Positions 31,205-38,819 of a stretch of DNA of 38,819 bases are shown one piece after another. Position 1 is the stretch's first letter; every line of letters starts with the position of its first letter. This DNA comes from Nocardia pseudovaccinii NBRC 100343 (GTDB lineage Bacteria > Actinomycetota > Actinomycetes > Mycobacteriales > Mycobacteriaceae): positions 1 to 38,819 of the forward strand of contig NZ_BDBY01000252.1 of assembly GCF_001613225.1 (NCBI RefSeq), in the 5' to 3' direction. The translations under genes were made by a program, and so were the position numbers. The notes under the pieces were generated by a model. It was not told where the DNA came from. It searched no databases and was given only the letters and a program-made list of their open reading frames with translations.

Positions 31205-34200
31205 TCAAGAAGTCGCTTGCCGACCTTCGTCCACGGTCCAGGCCGCGATCTGCGCGCGGGAGGTGAATCCGAGTTTGCTGAGGATGTGTTCGATATGTCC
31301 TTCGGCAGTGCGTTGCGAGATCACCAATTTCGCCGCGATTTGCTTATTGGTGAGGCCTTGGGCAACGAGATCGGCGACCTGCTGCTCGCGCTTGGTCAAT
31401 TGCGGTCCGGCGACGGCGGGCGTGACGACTGGTGCTTCTCCTAGTGCGTAGGCCACCGCGGCGTTCATTCCCATGGATTGGCCGCGCCGGAATGCCGCAT
31501 CGAATCCTCGGTCACCGAGCGCGCGACGCACCGTGCGCTCGCATTCGTCGTGCGCCCGGGATAGCTCCGGGAAAAAGATCGAAAAGCCAGAGGCGGACCG
31601 CAACAGATATTCCACGGCGCCCATCAGGACAGCCGCGCGCTCACCATCACGATCGGCCGCGATCCAGGCCAGCCCCGCGAGATCGAGGGCCGTGACGAGA
31701 GGGCTGCGCGCGTACCGACTGACCCGCAGCGATTCCTGCAGCAAATGCTGTGCGTCCGACCACTCGCCTTGCTGCCATACGACAATGCCCTTCGCCCCCA
31801 GCGCGGTCGAGCGAAACAGCGATTCACCGCACGCCTCGGTGACGGAAAGAATCTGCTCATGACACTCGACCGCCCGCCGCTTATCCCCGTGCACAGCGTG
31901 TGCCCAACCGAGATACACCAACGCCGCAACATAACGGTGTCCCCGCCGATTCGAGCTGAACAGTTCGACGGCGCGCTCGAAGCAGGGGATCGCGCGATCG
32001 GGTTCATTCCGAAACAGCGCCAGGGAGCCCTCGGCCTCGGCGATCAGTGCCTCGTTCATGGGACTGGGATCCTGGTCGGCCAGTGCGCGCGCTTCTTCGA
32101 GTAACACAGCTGCCGACTGAAGATCCCGCTGCATCGCGGCGGCGGTACTGCTGTCATGAAGCGCCCGGACGCGGACGGGTATCGACTGCGCGGCGGGGTG
32201 GGCAAGGGCGCGATCGAGCCAGCGTCTGCCCTCACCGTACAGACCCCGAAAGCCCCAGAACCCGGCAGCCAACGCGCTGGCGGTGCGTAGCCCGGCTTCA
32301 GCCGATTCCGCACTGTCCTCGGACAGGCAGAATTCGAGCGCATCCCGTAGGTTGGGGTGCTCGCGTTCGAGCCGGGTCAGCCAGTAGGGCTGCCGGTCGC
32401 TGATCCACCCGGCCTCGGCATCCAGCGCCAACCGCTCGTACCAGTCGCGGTGTGCTCGACGCAGCTCCTGGTATTCGCCGGACTCTTGCAGAGTCTCCCG
32501 ACCATAGTCACGCATCGTCTCCAGCATCCGGAAGCGCACGTCGTCACCCAGCGTCTCCCGGTTCACGATCGACTTGTCCACCAGGGAGGACAATGCATCC
32601 AGCAAACTCTCCCGGTCCAGGTCCGCACCGCACACCCCTTCGGCCGCGTCGAGTTCGAAACCGCCGGTGAATACCGATAATCTCGCCCATAGCCGCTGCT
32701 CGTCCGGTGTGCACAGCTGGTAGCTCCAGTCGATGCACCAGCGCAGTGTCTGTTGTCGCTTCGGCGCGGTGCGGCTGCCGCGGGTCAGCAGTGCGTACCG
32801 GTCGCTGAGCCGCGTCAGGATCTGCTCGGGCGACATGGTGCGCATCCTTGCCGCGGCGAGTTCGATCGCCAGCGGCAACCCGTCCAGCCGCGAACAGATT
32901 CCGGCCACGGCGGCCTTGTTGTCGTCGGTGACCTCGAAGCCCGGCACGACCGCGGCGGCGCGTTCGGCGAACAACGTCAACGCGTCGTATTTGGGCAGTC
33001 CCCGCAACGACGGTTCACCGTCGGCACCTGGAACGGTCAGCGGCAGCACCCGCAGCACCGCTTCCCCGGCGATATCCAGTGGTTCGCGGCTGGTGACCAT
33101 AATCCGCAGGCTCGGACACGCCAGCAGCAATGTTTCGACCAGCTCCGCCAACGCCTCCACAACCTGCTCGCCATTGTCGAGCACGAGCAACGTTTCCCGG
33201 GAGCACAGGAACTCGACCAACACGTGCTGCATCGGGCGCACCGAATCGTCGCGCAGGCCCAGGGTGGACGCCACGACGCCGGTCAGCAGTGCCGGGTCGC
33301 GCACATCGGCCAGCTCGACCACCCACACCCCATCGGCGAAATCGCGTCGAGCATTCGCCGCGGCCCGTAACGCCAGGCGGGTCTTGCCGACACCACCGAT
33401 CCCGGCCAACGTCACCAGCCGCGACATCGACAGCAGGTTCTTGATCTCCGCCACCTCGGTGCGGCGGCCGACGAAACTGGTCAACTCCAGCGGCAGCTCA
33501 CCGGTGTTGCCACGACCCCCTGTCGGCTGCGGCGCAGCCCATGTCTGCGACGGCGGCGTGTGCTCGCGCGAACCGCCCTCCGGTGTCCGCAGCGCCATCT
33601 CGCCCACCTGATACCCGTGACGCCGCTGCACCTGCCGGATGGCCTCACCTACCGCAGTCGCCGACGGTCGCTGCTGCGGATCCCGGCTCATCGCCGACTC
33701 CACCACTGCCGCCACGTCATGGGGAATGCCACCCTCGCGCAGGTCCGGCACCGGCTGACTGGTGATCCGCAAGAACTGCGCCACCACCTGCTCACCACTA
33801 CGCCGCTCGAACGCGGCATGCCCGGTCAACGCGCAGAACAGGGTCGCACCCAGACCGTAGACATCCGCGGCCGGTGTCGCGGCCTCGCCACCGAGCACCT
33901 CCGGCGCGGTGAACGCCGGTGACCCCGTCAGTATGCCTGTCGCCGTCTCGAACCCGCCGGACATGCGCGCGATACCGAAATCGGTCAACGCGGGTTCACC
34001 GTAATCGGTCAGCAGAATATTGCCCGGCTTCACATCGCGATGCACGATGCCCAGCCGGTGCGCGCTCTCGAGCGCACCCGCGATCTTCACCCCGACCCAC
34101 AACACGGTGTCCACCGGCACCGGGCCCTGCCGACGAACCCACGCATCCAGCGAATCCAGCGGGAAATACGGCATCACCAGATACGGATGACCACCTTCGG

Positions 34201-34498
34201 TCACACCGACCTGCAGCACCGTGACGATGTTCGGATGCCCGGTCAACCGGCCCATCGCCTGCTGCTCGCGAAAGAATCGCTCCCGATTGTCCTCGTCCAG
34301 CTGATCGGTCAGCACCTTCACCGCAACCGTGCGATCCAGCTCAACCTGTATACAGCGATACACCACACCGAAACCACCGCGGCCGATCTCCTCGGCGTCC
34401 TCGAACCCGGACGCACTCAACTCCACCGCGACGGGCATGCTCACGTCGCGTTGGGTCCGCGGCGCATCATCGCCGACCATCAGCGGCGTGCGATCCAC
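31205..34498 (-). CDS. PknK-like Ser/Thr kinase with ATPase and LuxR-type HTH domains
   Basis: A 1097-residue regulator. The kinase domain (about 30-290) has the Gly-loop GRGGFG (39-44), Lys61 in VAVK, catalytic HRDVKPGN (Asp155) and DFG (173-175). A Pro/Gly linker leads to a STAND-type ATPase (about 335-570) with Walker A GIGGVGKT (366-372) and a LLVLDN Walker B. A winged-helix and TPR-like region (about 600-1000) follows, then a LuxR-type HTH at the end (about 1034-1090; LTKREQQVADLVAQGLTNKQ). The layout and length resemble mycobacterial PknK (about 1110 aa), but the C-terminal LuxR HTH makes it a direct DNA-binding protein. It should couple a signal to transcription through phosphorylation and ATP-driven oligomerisation. 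Start choice (GTG 34498, ATG 34480 or ATG 34438) is uncertain. Confidence 0.9.
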   Translation of the reverse strand: MDRTPLMVGDDAPRTQRDVSMPVAVELSASGFEDAEEIGRGGFGVVYRCIQVELDRTVAVKVLTDQLDEDNRERFFREQQAMGRLTGHPNIVTVLQVGVTEGGHPYLVMPYFPLDSLDAWVRRQGPVPVDTVLWVGVKIAGALESAHRLGIVHRDVKPGNILLTDYGEPALTDFGIARMSGGFETATGILTGSPAFTAPEVLGGEAATPAADVYGLGATLFCALTGHAAFERRSGEQVVAQFLRITSQPVPDLREGGIPHDVAAVVESAMSRDPQQRPSATAVGEAIRQVQRRHGYQVGEMALRTPEGGSREHTPPSQTWAAPQPTGGRGNTGELPLELTSFVGRRTEVAEIKNLLSMSRLVTLAGIGGVGKTRLALRAAANARRDFADGVWVVELADVRDPALLTGVVASTLGLRDDSVRPMQHVLVEFLCSRETLLVLDNGEQVVEALAELVETLLLACPSLRIMVTSREPLDIAGEAVLRVLPLTVPGADGEPSLRGLPKYDALTLFAERAAAVVPGFEVTDDNKAAVAGICSRLDGLPLAIELAAARMRTMSPEQILTRLSDRYALLTRGSRTAPKRQQTLRWCIDWSYQLCTPDEQRLWARLSVFTGGFELDAAEGVCGADLDRESLLDALSSLVDKSIVNRETLGDDVRFRMLETMRDYGRETLQESGEYQELRRAHRDWYERLALDAEAGWISDRQPYWLTRLEREHPNLRDALEFCLSEDSAESAEAGLRTASALAAGFWGFRGLYGEGRRWLDRALAHPAAQSIPVRVRALHDSSTAAAMQRDLQSAAVLLEEARALADQDPSPMNEALIAEAEGSLALFRNEPDRAIPCFERAVELFSSNRRGHRYVAALVYLGWAHAVHGDKRRAVECHEQILSVTEACGESLFRSTALGAKGIVVWQQGEWSDAQHLLQESLRVSRYARSPLVTALDLAGLAWIAADRDGERAAVLMGAVEYLLRSASGFSIFFPELSRAHDECERTVRRALGDRGFDAAFRRGQSMGMNAAVAYALGEAPVVTPAVAGPQLTKREQQVADLVAQGLTNKQIAAKLVISQRTAEGHIEHILSKLGFTSRAQIAAWTVDEGRQATS

Positions 34499-34748
34499 TC
34501 GGCATGTGCACCGATACCGGGCACCATCTGCTCACCCTTCCGACAAAGCTCAGCGTATCGCCAACAAAGGTGAGCGGTCCGCCGGTTCGCATCGCGAGTT
34601 CCCCAGGCCCGGTTCACCGAACGAGGTCGGGGGTGGACAAATGGGCACAAGGGCGAAAGGCTGTTGGTGAAGTGCCAGCTACTCGCCGGAGGGGTTCCGA
34701 TACCCCTCTGTGCGGGGCCCGGGCTCGACCACTTCGAAGCGAGCGACG

Positions 34749-37004
34749 ATGGATCAGAACCTCGGAGCGAGCACACCCGGCGCCGGTGTCGCCCGCGCGA
34801 CGGCAACGCAGACCGCGTTGACGACCCTGGTTGCCCAGTTCGCCGGGGACTGGAAAGCATCGAGCGAACCGCCCGATCTGTCGGCGCACCTACCCGTCGA
34901 GCCCGCGCTGCGGCGGACCACGTTGATCGAACTGATCAAAGTGGATCTGCACGAACGGTGGCAGCGCAGCGACGACGCGCTGCGTCTTGCCGACTATCGC
35001 GAACAGTTCCCGGAACTTGGCACTGCCCCGTTGCCGCCGGATCTCATCTACGAGGAGATCAGTGCCCGCAGCTGCCGTAACGACATCGACCTCACCGAGT
35101 ACGAGCACGACTATCCGGCCCAATTGGCCTGCATCACCGAGACTTTCGATGTCGGCGGCCTGCGCAGCACGCTGCTGGCCGACCCAAGGGCACTCGATGC
35201 CCTCGAGGCCATCGGTACGGGCGCCTCCGTCGACGATTTCGATCTGCTACTGCCACTGGGCCGCGGCGCCTTCGCGCGCGTATTCCTGGCTCGGCAGCGA
35301 TCGATGAGCCGGCTGGTGGCAGTGAAGATCTCCCGCGACCGCGGCACCGAACCGCAGACGCTGGCGCAGCTCGACCACGATTACATCGTCCGAGTCTTCG
35401 ATCAGCGTCAGCTCGCCGAACAGCATCTGAAGCTGATGTACATGCAGTACGTACCCGGCGGCACCCTGCTGGGTGTGCTGCGGCAATTGCACAGCACCCC
35501 ACCGGTACGACGCAACGGCAAGCTGCTGCTGCAGGCCATCGACGCCGCCACCACGAGCGGCGGGGTGCTCGAGCCGCAGCACTCGCCCGCGCGCGCGGAA
35601 CTGGAACAGCTGACCTGGCCGGAGACCGTAGCCTGGTTGGGCGCCCGGCTGGCGACCGCGCTCGATTACGCCAATCACCAAGGTGTGCTGCACCGCGACA
35701 TCAAACCAGCGAATGTACTGCTGACCGCCGATGGCCAGCCCAAACTGGCCGACTTCAACATCAGCTTCAGCCGCCATCTGCCCGGTGCGAACCCCGTCGC
35801 CTATTTCGGCGGCTCCCTGGCCTACATGTCCCCCGAACAACTCGAGGCCTGCCACCCCACCCTGGCCACCACTGCCGCCGATCTCGATACCCGTAGCGAC
35901 CTGTACTCGCTGGCTGTGGTCCTGTGGGAACTGCTCACCGGACGGCGACCGTTCGACGACGGGTTCGGAGCAGGCGAATCGGAGCAATCACTGCAGGCGA
36001 TGATCGATCGACGCCGTCGGCTCGTCGATGCGAACCTGGAGGCCGATCTGCCCCCGGACTGCCCGGCCCTACTGCGTCACGCACTACTCACCTGCCTTGC
36101 GCCCGACCCCGCCGACCGCTACCCCGGCGGCGCCGAACTGGCCCAGCAGCTGGAATTGAGCCAGGACCGGGCCGCCCGCGACCTGGTCGACCCGCCCGCA
36201 CACAGCCTGCGGGCACGGTTGCGCATGCGGCCGATCCCGGTGGTGATTCCGGCAAGCATGTTCGGCCAGGTCGCGGCGGGACTGTATCTTTCGGCGCACA
36301 ACGTCCGGCTGATCCAACTCCAAGTGGGCTCCGAGGCTGCCGGGAGGCTGACCCACCTGGGGTATGTGGTGATCGCGATCTCCTATCCGGTCGCCATCGC
36401 GGGCCTGCTGTACTGGTGCCGCAACGTGTTTCTGGTGCCCGATGGCCTGCGCCGGGGCAAGCAATTCGACGAGGCCACCCTCGCCCGGGCGCGCGCCGAC
36501 ACCCTGGCCTGCGGCGACCGCATCGCGGCAGTCGCATTTATCGGATGGATCCTGGCCATGGGTATCTTCGCGGTGAAGCTGCTGTCGCTGGGGCCGATAC
36601 CGGCCGGGCTGCTGACGAATCTGATTGTGTCGAGCCTCGTCGCGGCCGCGGTGGCGGTCGTGTACACGTACTTTCCGGCCACCTTTTTCGTCTTGCGCTG
36701 GTACTATCCGGGATTGGTCGCCGCCGGTCACATCTCCCCCGACGACGCCCCCAGGCTGCATCGGCTGATCCGGCGCAGTCGCGTGTATCTCGGTGTGGCG
36801 GCATCGGTTCCGCTGATCGGCGTGTCGTTGGGGCTGATATTCCTGACACCGCATCAGCAGCACACGGTGATCGGCTCGATAGTAGCCCTCTGTATCGGTG
36901 GGCTCGTCGCGTTCGCCGTCGCCCTGCGCACCTTCTATGCCCTGCAATCGGATCTGGCGGCCCTCGAGCGCATCGTGAATCCGCGTTACCGTACCCACAC
37001 CTGA
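34749..37004 (+). CDS. Membrane-bound Ser/Thr protein kinase with DFN motif
   Basis: A 751-residue protein. Residues about 20-160 form a helical N-terminal region (RLADYREQFPELG, YEEISARSCRNDIDLTEYEH) like the one preceding many planctomycete kinases. The kinase domain (about 162-465) has GRGAFA (171-176), Lys193 in VAVKIS, HRDIKPANVLL (Asp317) and a SLAYMSPEQL activation segment. The magnesium motif is DFN (335-337) rather than DFG, so activity may be altered. About six membrane helices occupy 475-735, a multi-span anchor unlike the single helix of PknA/PknB-type kinases. ATG 34749 is chosen because upstream sequence is not kinase-like, but the ribosome-binding site is weak. It is divergent from the PknK-like gene across 250 bases and may share its control region. 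Substrates unknown. Confidence 0.87.
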   Translation: MDQNLGASTPGAGVARATATQTALTTLVAQFAGDWKASSEPPDLSAHLPVEPALRRTTLIELIKVDLHERWQRSDDALRLADYREQFPELGTAPLPPDLIYEEISARSCRNDIDLTEYEHDYPAQLACITETFDVGGLRSTLLADPRALDALEAIGTGASVDDFDLLLPLGRGAFARVFLARQRSMSRLVAVKISRDRGTEPQTLAQLDHDYIVRVFDQRQLAEQHLKLMYMQYVPGGTLLGVLRQLHSTPPVRRNGKLLLQAIDAATTSGGVLEPQHSPARAELEQLTWPETVAWLGARLATALDYANHQGVLHRDIKPANVLLTADGQPKLADFNISFSRHLPGANPVAYFGGSLAYMSPEQLEACHPTLATTAADLDTRSDLYSLAVVLWELLTGRRPFDDGFGAGESEQSLQAMIDRRRRLVDANLEADLPPDCPALLRHALLTCLAPDPADRYPGGAELAQQLELSQDRAARDLVDPPAHSLRARLRMRPIPVVIPASMFGQVAAGLYLSAHNVRLIQLQVGSEAAGRLTHLGYVVIAISYPVAIAGLLYWCRNVFLVPDGLRRGKQFDEATLARARADTLACGDRIAAVAFIGWILAMGIFAVKLLSLGPIPAGLLTNLIVSSLVAAAVAVVYTYFPATFFVLRWYYPGLVAAGHISPDDAPRLHRLIRRSRVYLGVAASVPLIGVSLGLIFLTPHQQHTVIGSIVALCIGGLVAFAVALRTFYALQSDLAALERIVNPRYRTHT

Positions 37005-37051
37005 CCGCTGAACGACCTGCCATTGATCGCTGACACCATGGGGTGATATTT

Positions 37052-37954
37052 ATGCGAACGGACGGAGACAGCTGGGACATCGTGACGAGCGTGGGTCTGA
37101 CCGCCCTGGGCGTCGCCACGTTTCGCGCACTCGAGACGCTCGATCCCGAGCCGATGATCCACGACGACTATGCGGCGTGGTTCGTCGAGGCCGCGGGTGA
37201 ACCGCACTTTCTGCAGATACTGGAGGAACCGGCGTCGGCGGGCGCGGGCGGATTGTTCGGGCGGTTCATGGGGGTTCGGACAAGGTTCTTCGACGAGTTC
37301 TTCGCCGCGGCGTGGCAGCAGGGTGTGCGGCAGGCGGTGATCCTGGCATCCGGACTGGATGCGCGTGCCTATCGGCTGGATTGGCCCGCGGGCACGGTCG
37401 TCTTCGAGATCGATCAGCCCCGTGTGCTGGAGTTCAAGGACCGGGTGCTCGCCGAGCACGGTGCCGTGGCCACGGCCGATCGGCGCGCGCTGGCCATCGA
37501 TCTGCGCGAAGACTGGCCCACTGCGCTCACTACCGCGGGTTTCGATCCGGGGCGGCCGTCGGCGTGGTCGGCCGAGGGGCTGTTGCCGTTCCTGCCGGGT
37601 TCGGCGCATGACGCACTGTTCGAACGCATCGACGCCCTGTCCGTGCCCGGCAGCTGCGTGGCCGCCGACGACTTCGGCCGCGGCATGGACCAGCGCCACT
37701 TCGACATGGAGGAAAAGTTCTTCGGCCCCAACCCGTTCGGCAACTTGAACGTGCACGACCTGTGGTACGACGATGCCCGTGCCGATCCCGGGGACTGGCT
37801 GTCCCGGCACGACTGGTCGGTCCACCGGGTCAGCCCCTTCGATCTGGCCGCCACCTACGGCCGCCCGATCACCGATTTGCCCACCGACCTGCCTGCCGAA
37901 CTGCTCGACCGGCTGCAGCAGGCGGCCTACGTATCCGCCGAGAAGGACCGGTGA
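37052..37954 (+). CDS. SAM-dependent methyltransferase (TIGR00027 type)
   Basis: A 300-residue class I methyltransferase of the type abundant in Mycobacterium and Nocardia. The N-terminal cap has DSWDIVTSVGLTALGVATFR and PMIHDDYAAWFV. The SAM-binding motif I is AVILASGLDARAYRL (95-109), followed by the acidic loop FEIDQPRVLEFK (118-129), and later AWSAEGLLPFLP and DDFGRGMD. ATG 37052 is preferred over GTG 37043, as GGTGAT lies just upstream. Members are annotated as leucine carboxyl methyltransferase-like, but real substrates are mostly unknown. It follows the kinase gene by 47 bases on the same strand and may be cotranscribed. Confidence 0.9.
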   Translation: MRTDGDSWDIVTSVGLTALGVATFRALETLDPEPMIHDDYAAWFVEAAGEPHFLQILEEPASAGAGGLFGRFMGVRTRFFDEFFAAAWQQGVRQAVILASGLDARAYRLDWPAGTVVFEIDQPRVLEFKDRVLAEHGAVATADRRALAIDLREDWPTALTTAGFDPGRPSAWSAEGLLPFLPGSAHDALFERIDALSVPGSCVAADDFGRGMDQRHFDMEEKFFGPNPFGNLNVHDLWYDDARADPGDWLSRHDWSVHRVSPFDLAATYGRPITDLPTDLPAELLDRLQQAAYVSAEKDR

Positions 37955-37975
37955 ACCCAGGACTGCGTGGCCGAC

Positions 37976-38819
37976 TCAGCCGTTGGCGAGTGCACGATCG
38001 GCGAGTGCGGCGATGACCGGTCCGAGTGTTCTGGCGTAACTGACGGTGAGGTGGTTGTCATCGCGGTAGACCAAGTTGTCGCCGATGATGAGGGGGCAGC
38101 TGGCGGCAGTACAGAACAGCGAGGTCAGATCGGCGTACTGGCCGCCGCCGGTGGTAGCTGCCGCCCGCTCAGCCGTAATACCCGCGTCGTCGACCGCGTC
38201 CGGCCGCGGCGGCGTACATACCGCGGCATTGTCGATATGTTCGGACAGGCACGCGGGCACGGTGGTGTGCGGATCGGGGATCGACCCGAGAACCAGGACC
38301 GTCGCCCCGGTCGCTCGCAGCTGGCCGACCAGGCGGTTCAGGCTGTCGATCCAGGCCTGGTCGTAAGAGACGAAGCCGAAGTCGGCACCGTAGCGCCGGG
38401 ACATGCTCACCACGATCAAGCGGGGGCGTTCGGCCTGCAACCTGGCCAAGATCTGGCCGCGCCACTGCTCGCATTCGGTGTACTCCCGGCCCAGATAAGG
38501 GCTGGTGATGGGCAGGCCGAGCAACGGACAGGTGACCTTGGCCATGGTTTCCAGCCGCCAGCGCCGCTGCGCGGCGATCGACTCGAACGCCGGATGCCAC
38601 ATCGCGGCGTGTGAATCGCCGACCAGGGCCACTGTCGTAGCCGAGTCCGGATCGCCGGAGGCGCACTCGGCCTGTCCCACGTCACGCCACGATCGCACGC
38701 AGCCGTCGACGAACACGCTCGCCTTGTCTCCGGGCGCGTCGGCCAGCGAGGGAGTGAGATTCGAAGGGACAGCATGAATTTCGGCCGCGGCGGCGACCGC
38801 GGCCTGCGTCTGCGCGGTC
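37976..38819 (-). CDS. C-terminal SGNH domain of an OafA-type acyltransferase (5' truncated)
   Basis: The frame is open from the right window edge to the stop at 37976-37978, so the start lies outside. The visible 280 residues are an SGNH-type esterase fold: GDSHAAMWHPAF (block I), PRLIVVSMSRRYG, VLGSIPDPHTTVPACLSEH and YRDDNHLTVSYARTL (block V with Asp/His). Just before it the linker AVPSNLTPSLADAPGDKASV is typical of the region joining the membrane acyltransferase-3 part to the SGNH domain in actinobacterial OafA/YrhL-type proteins. These enzymes move acyl groups onto envelope glycans or lipids. The acyltransferase-3 membrane part is inferred to lie outside. It converges on the methyltransferase gene with 21 bases between stops. 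Confidence 0.85.
   Translation of the reverse strand, partial: TAQTQAAVAAAAEIHAVPSNLTPSLADAPGDKASVFVDGCVRSWRDVGQAECASGDPDSATTVALVGDSHAAMWHPAFESIAAQRRWRLETMAKVTCPLLGLPITSPYLGREYTECEQWRGQILARLQAERPRLIVVSMSRRYGADFGFVSYDQAWIDSLNRLVGQLRATGATVLVLGSIPDPHTTVPACLSEHIDNAAVCTPPRPDAVDDAGITAERAAATTGGGQYADLTSLFCTAASCPLIIGDNLVYRDDNHLTVSYARTLGPVIAALADRALANG

Noticed and set aside
1..38819. tRNA, rRNA, CRISPR array, insertion sequence or prophage
   Set aside because: No regularly spaced repeats, transposase or integrase motifs, or phage genes were seen, and no RNA gene was recognised by eye; a covariance-model scan would be needed for small RNAs.

Overview
The window is GC-rich, densely packed DNA with many GTG starts and four-base start/stop overlaps, as in an actinobacterium. 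The gene set points to a mycolic-acid actinomycete, most likely Nocardia or a close relative: IniA/IniC-type dynamins, a TIGR00027-type methyltransferase, an OafA-type acyltransferase with an SGNH domain, a CYTH-CHAD protein and a Streptomyces-like gas vesicle operon. Genus is inferred from content only. I saw no tRNA, rRNA, CRISPR array, insertion sequence or phage genes.

Layout. (1) 1-5.1 kb: the 3' end of a repeat-rich acidic protein, an IniA-like dynamin GTPase, a membrane-anchored Hsp70/actin-fold protein, and a convergent IniC-like dynamin GTPase. (2) 5.3-7.0 kb: a small secreted Trp/Pro-rich protein, a secreted S1 protease, and a convergent FHA-HTH regulator. (3) 7.3-12.0 kb (minus strand): a solute-binding lipoprotein, a fused double ABC permease and a TPR membrane protein, linked by ATGA/GTGA overlaps, without an ATPase gene. 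(4) 12.1-17.4 kb (minus strand): a ten-gene gas vesicle operon read in the order gvpY/T-like, SRPBCC (gvpZ-like), gvpA, gvpF, gvpG, gvpO, gvpJ, gvpL, gvpS, gvpK. (5) 17.6-24.7 kb (plus strand): a PucR-type regulator, a complete E3-E1alpha-E1beta-E2 2-oxoacid dehydrogenase operon of the pyruvate/acetoin type, and a BASS-family transporter. (6) 24.7-27.0 kb (minus strand): a 14-TM drug-efflux MFS gene followed by its likely MarR repressor, with a perfect 11-3-11 palindrome over the putative MFS promoter. (7) 27.0-29.8 kb: a four-TM DUF2637-like protein, an unrecognised 375-residue protein with its own terminator, and two poorly coding stretches of about 580 bases each. (8) 29.8-38.8 kb: a CYTH-CHAD protein, a PknK-like kinase/ATPase/LuxR regulator, a divergent membrane-tethered kinase with a DFN motif, a methyltransferase, and the 3' end of an acyltransferase.

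Working together. The first block looks like a cell-envelope stress and membrane-remodelling module. The gas vesicle operon holds the shell protein, minor shell homologues and assembly factors but no gvpN in this window. The dehydrogenase operon plus BASS carrier could link uptake and oxidation of pyruvate or a related oxoacid. The MFS-MarR pair reads as a self-contained drug-responsive switch. No single locus is a clearly new system. The best candidates for novelty are the Hsp70-like/dynamin module, the DFN kinase with a planctomycete-like N-terminus, and the unrecognised 375-residue protein.
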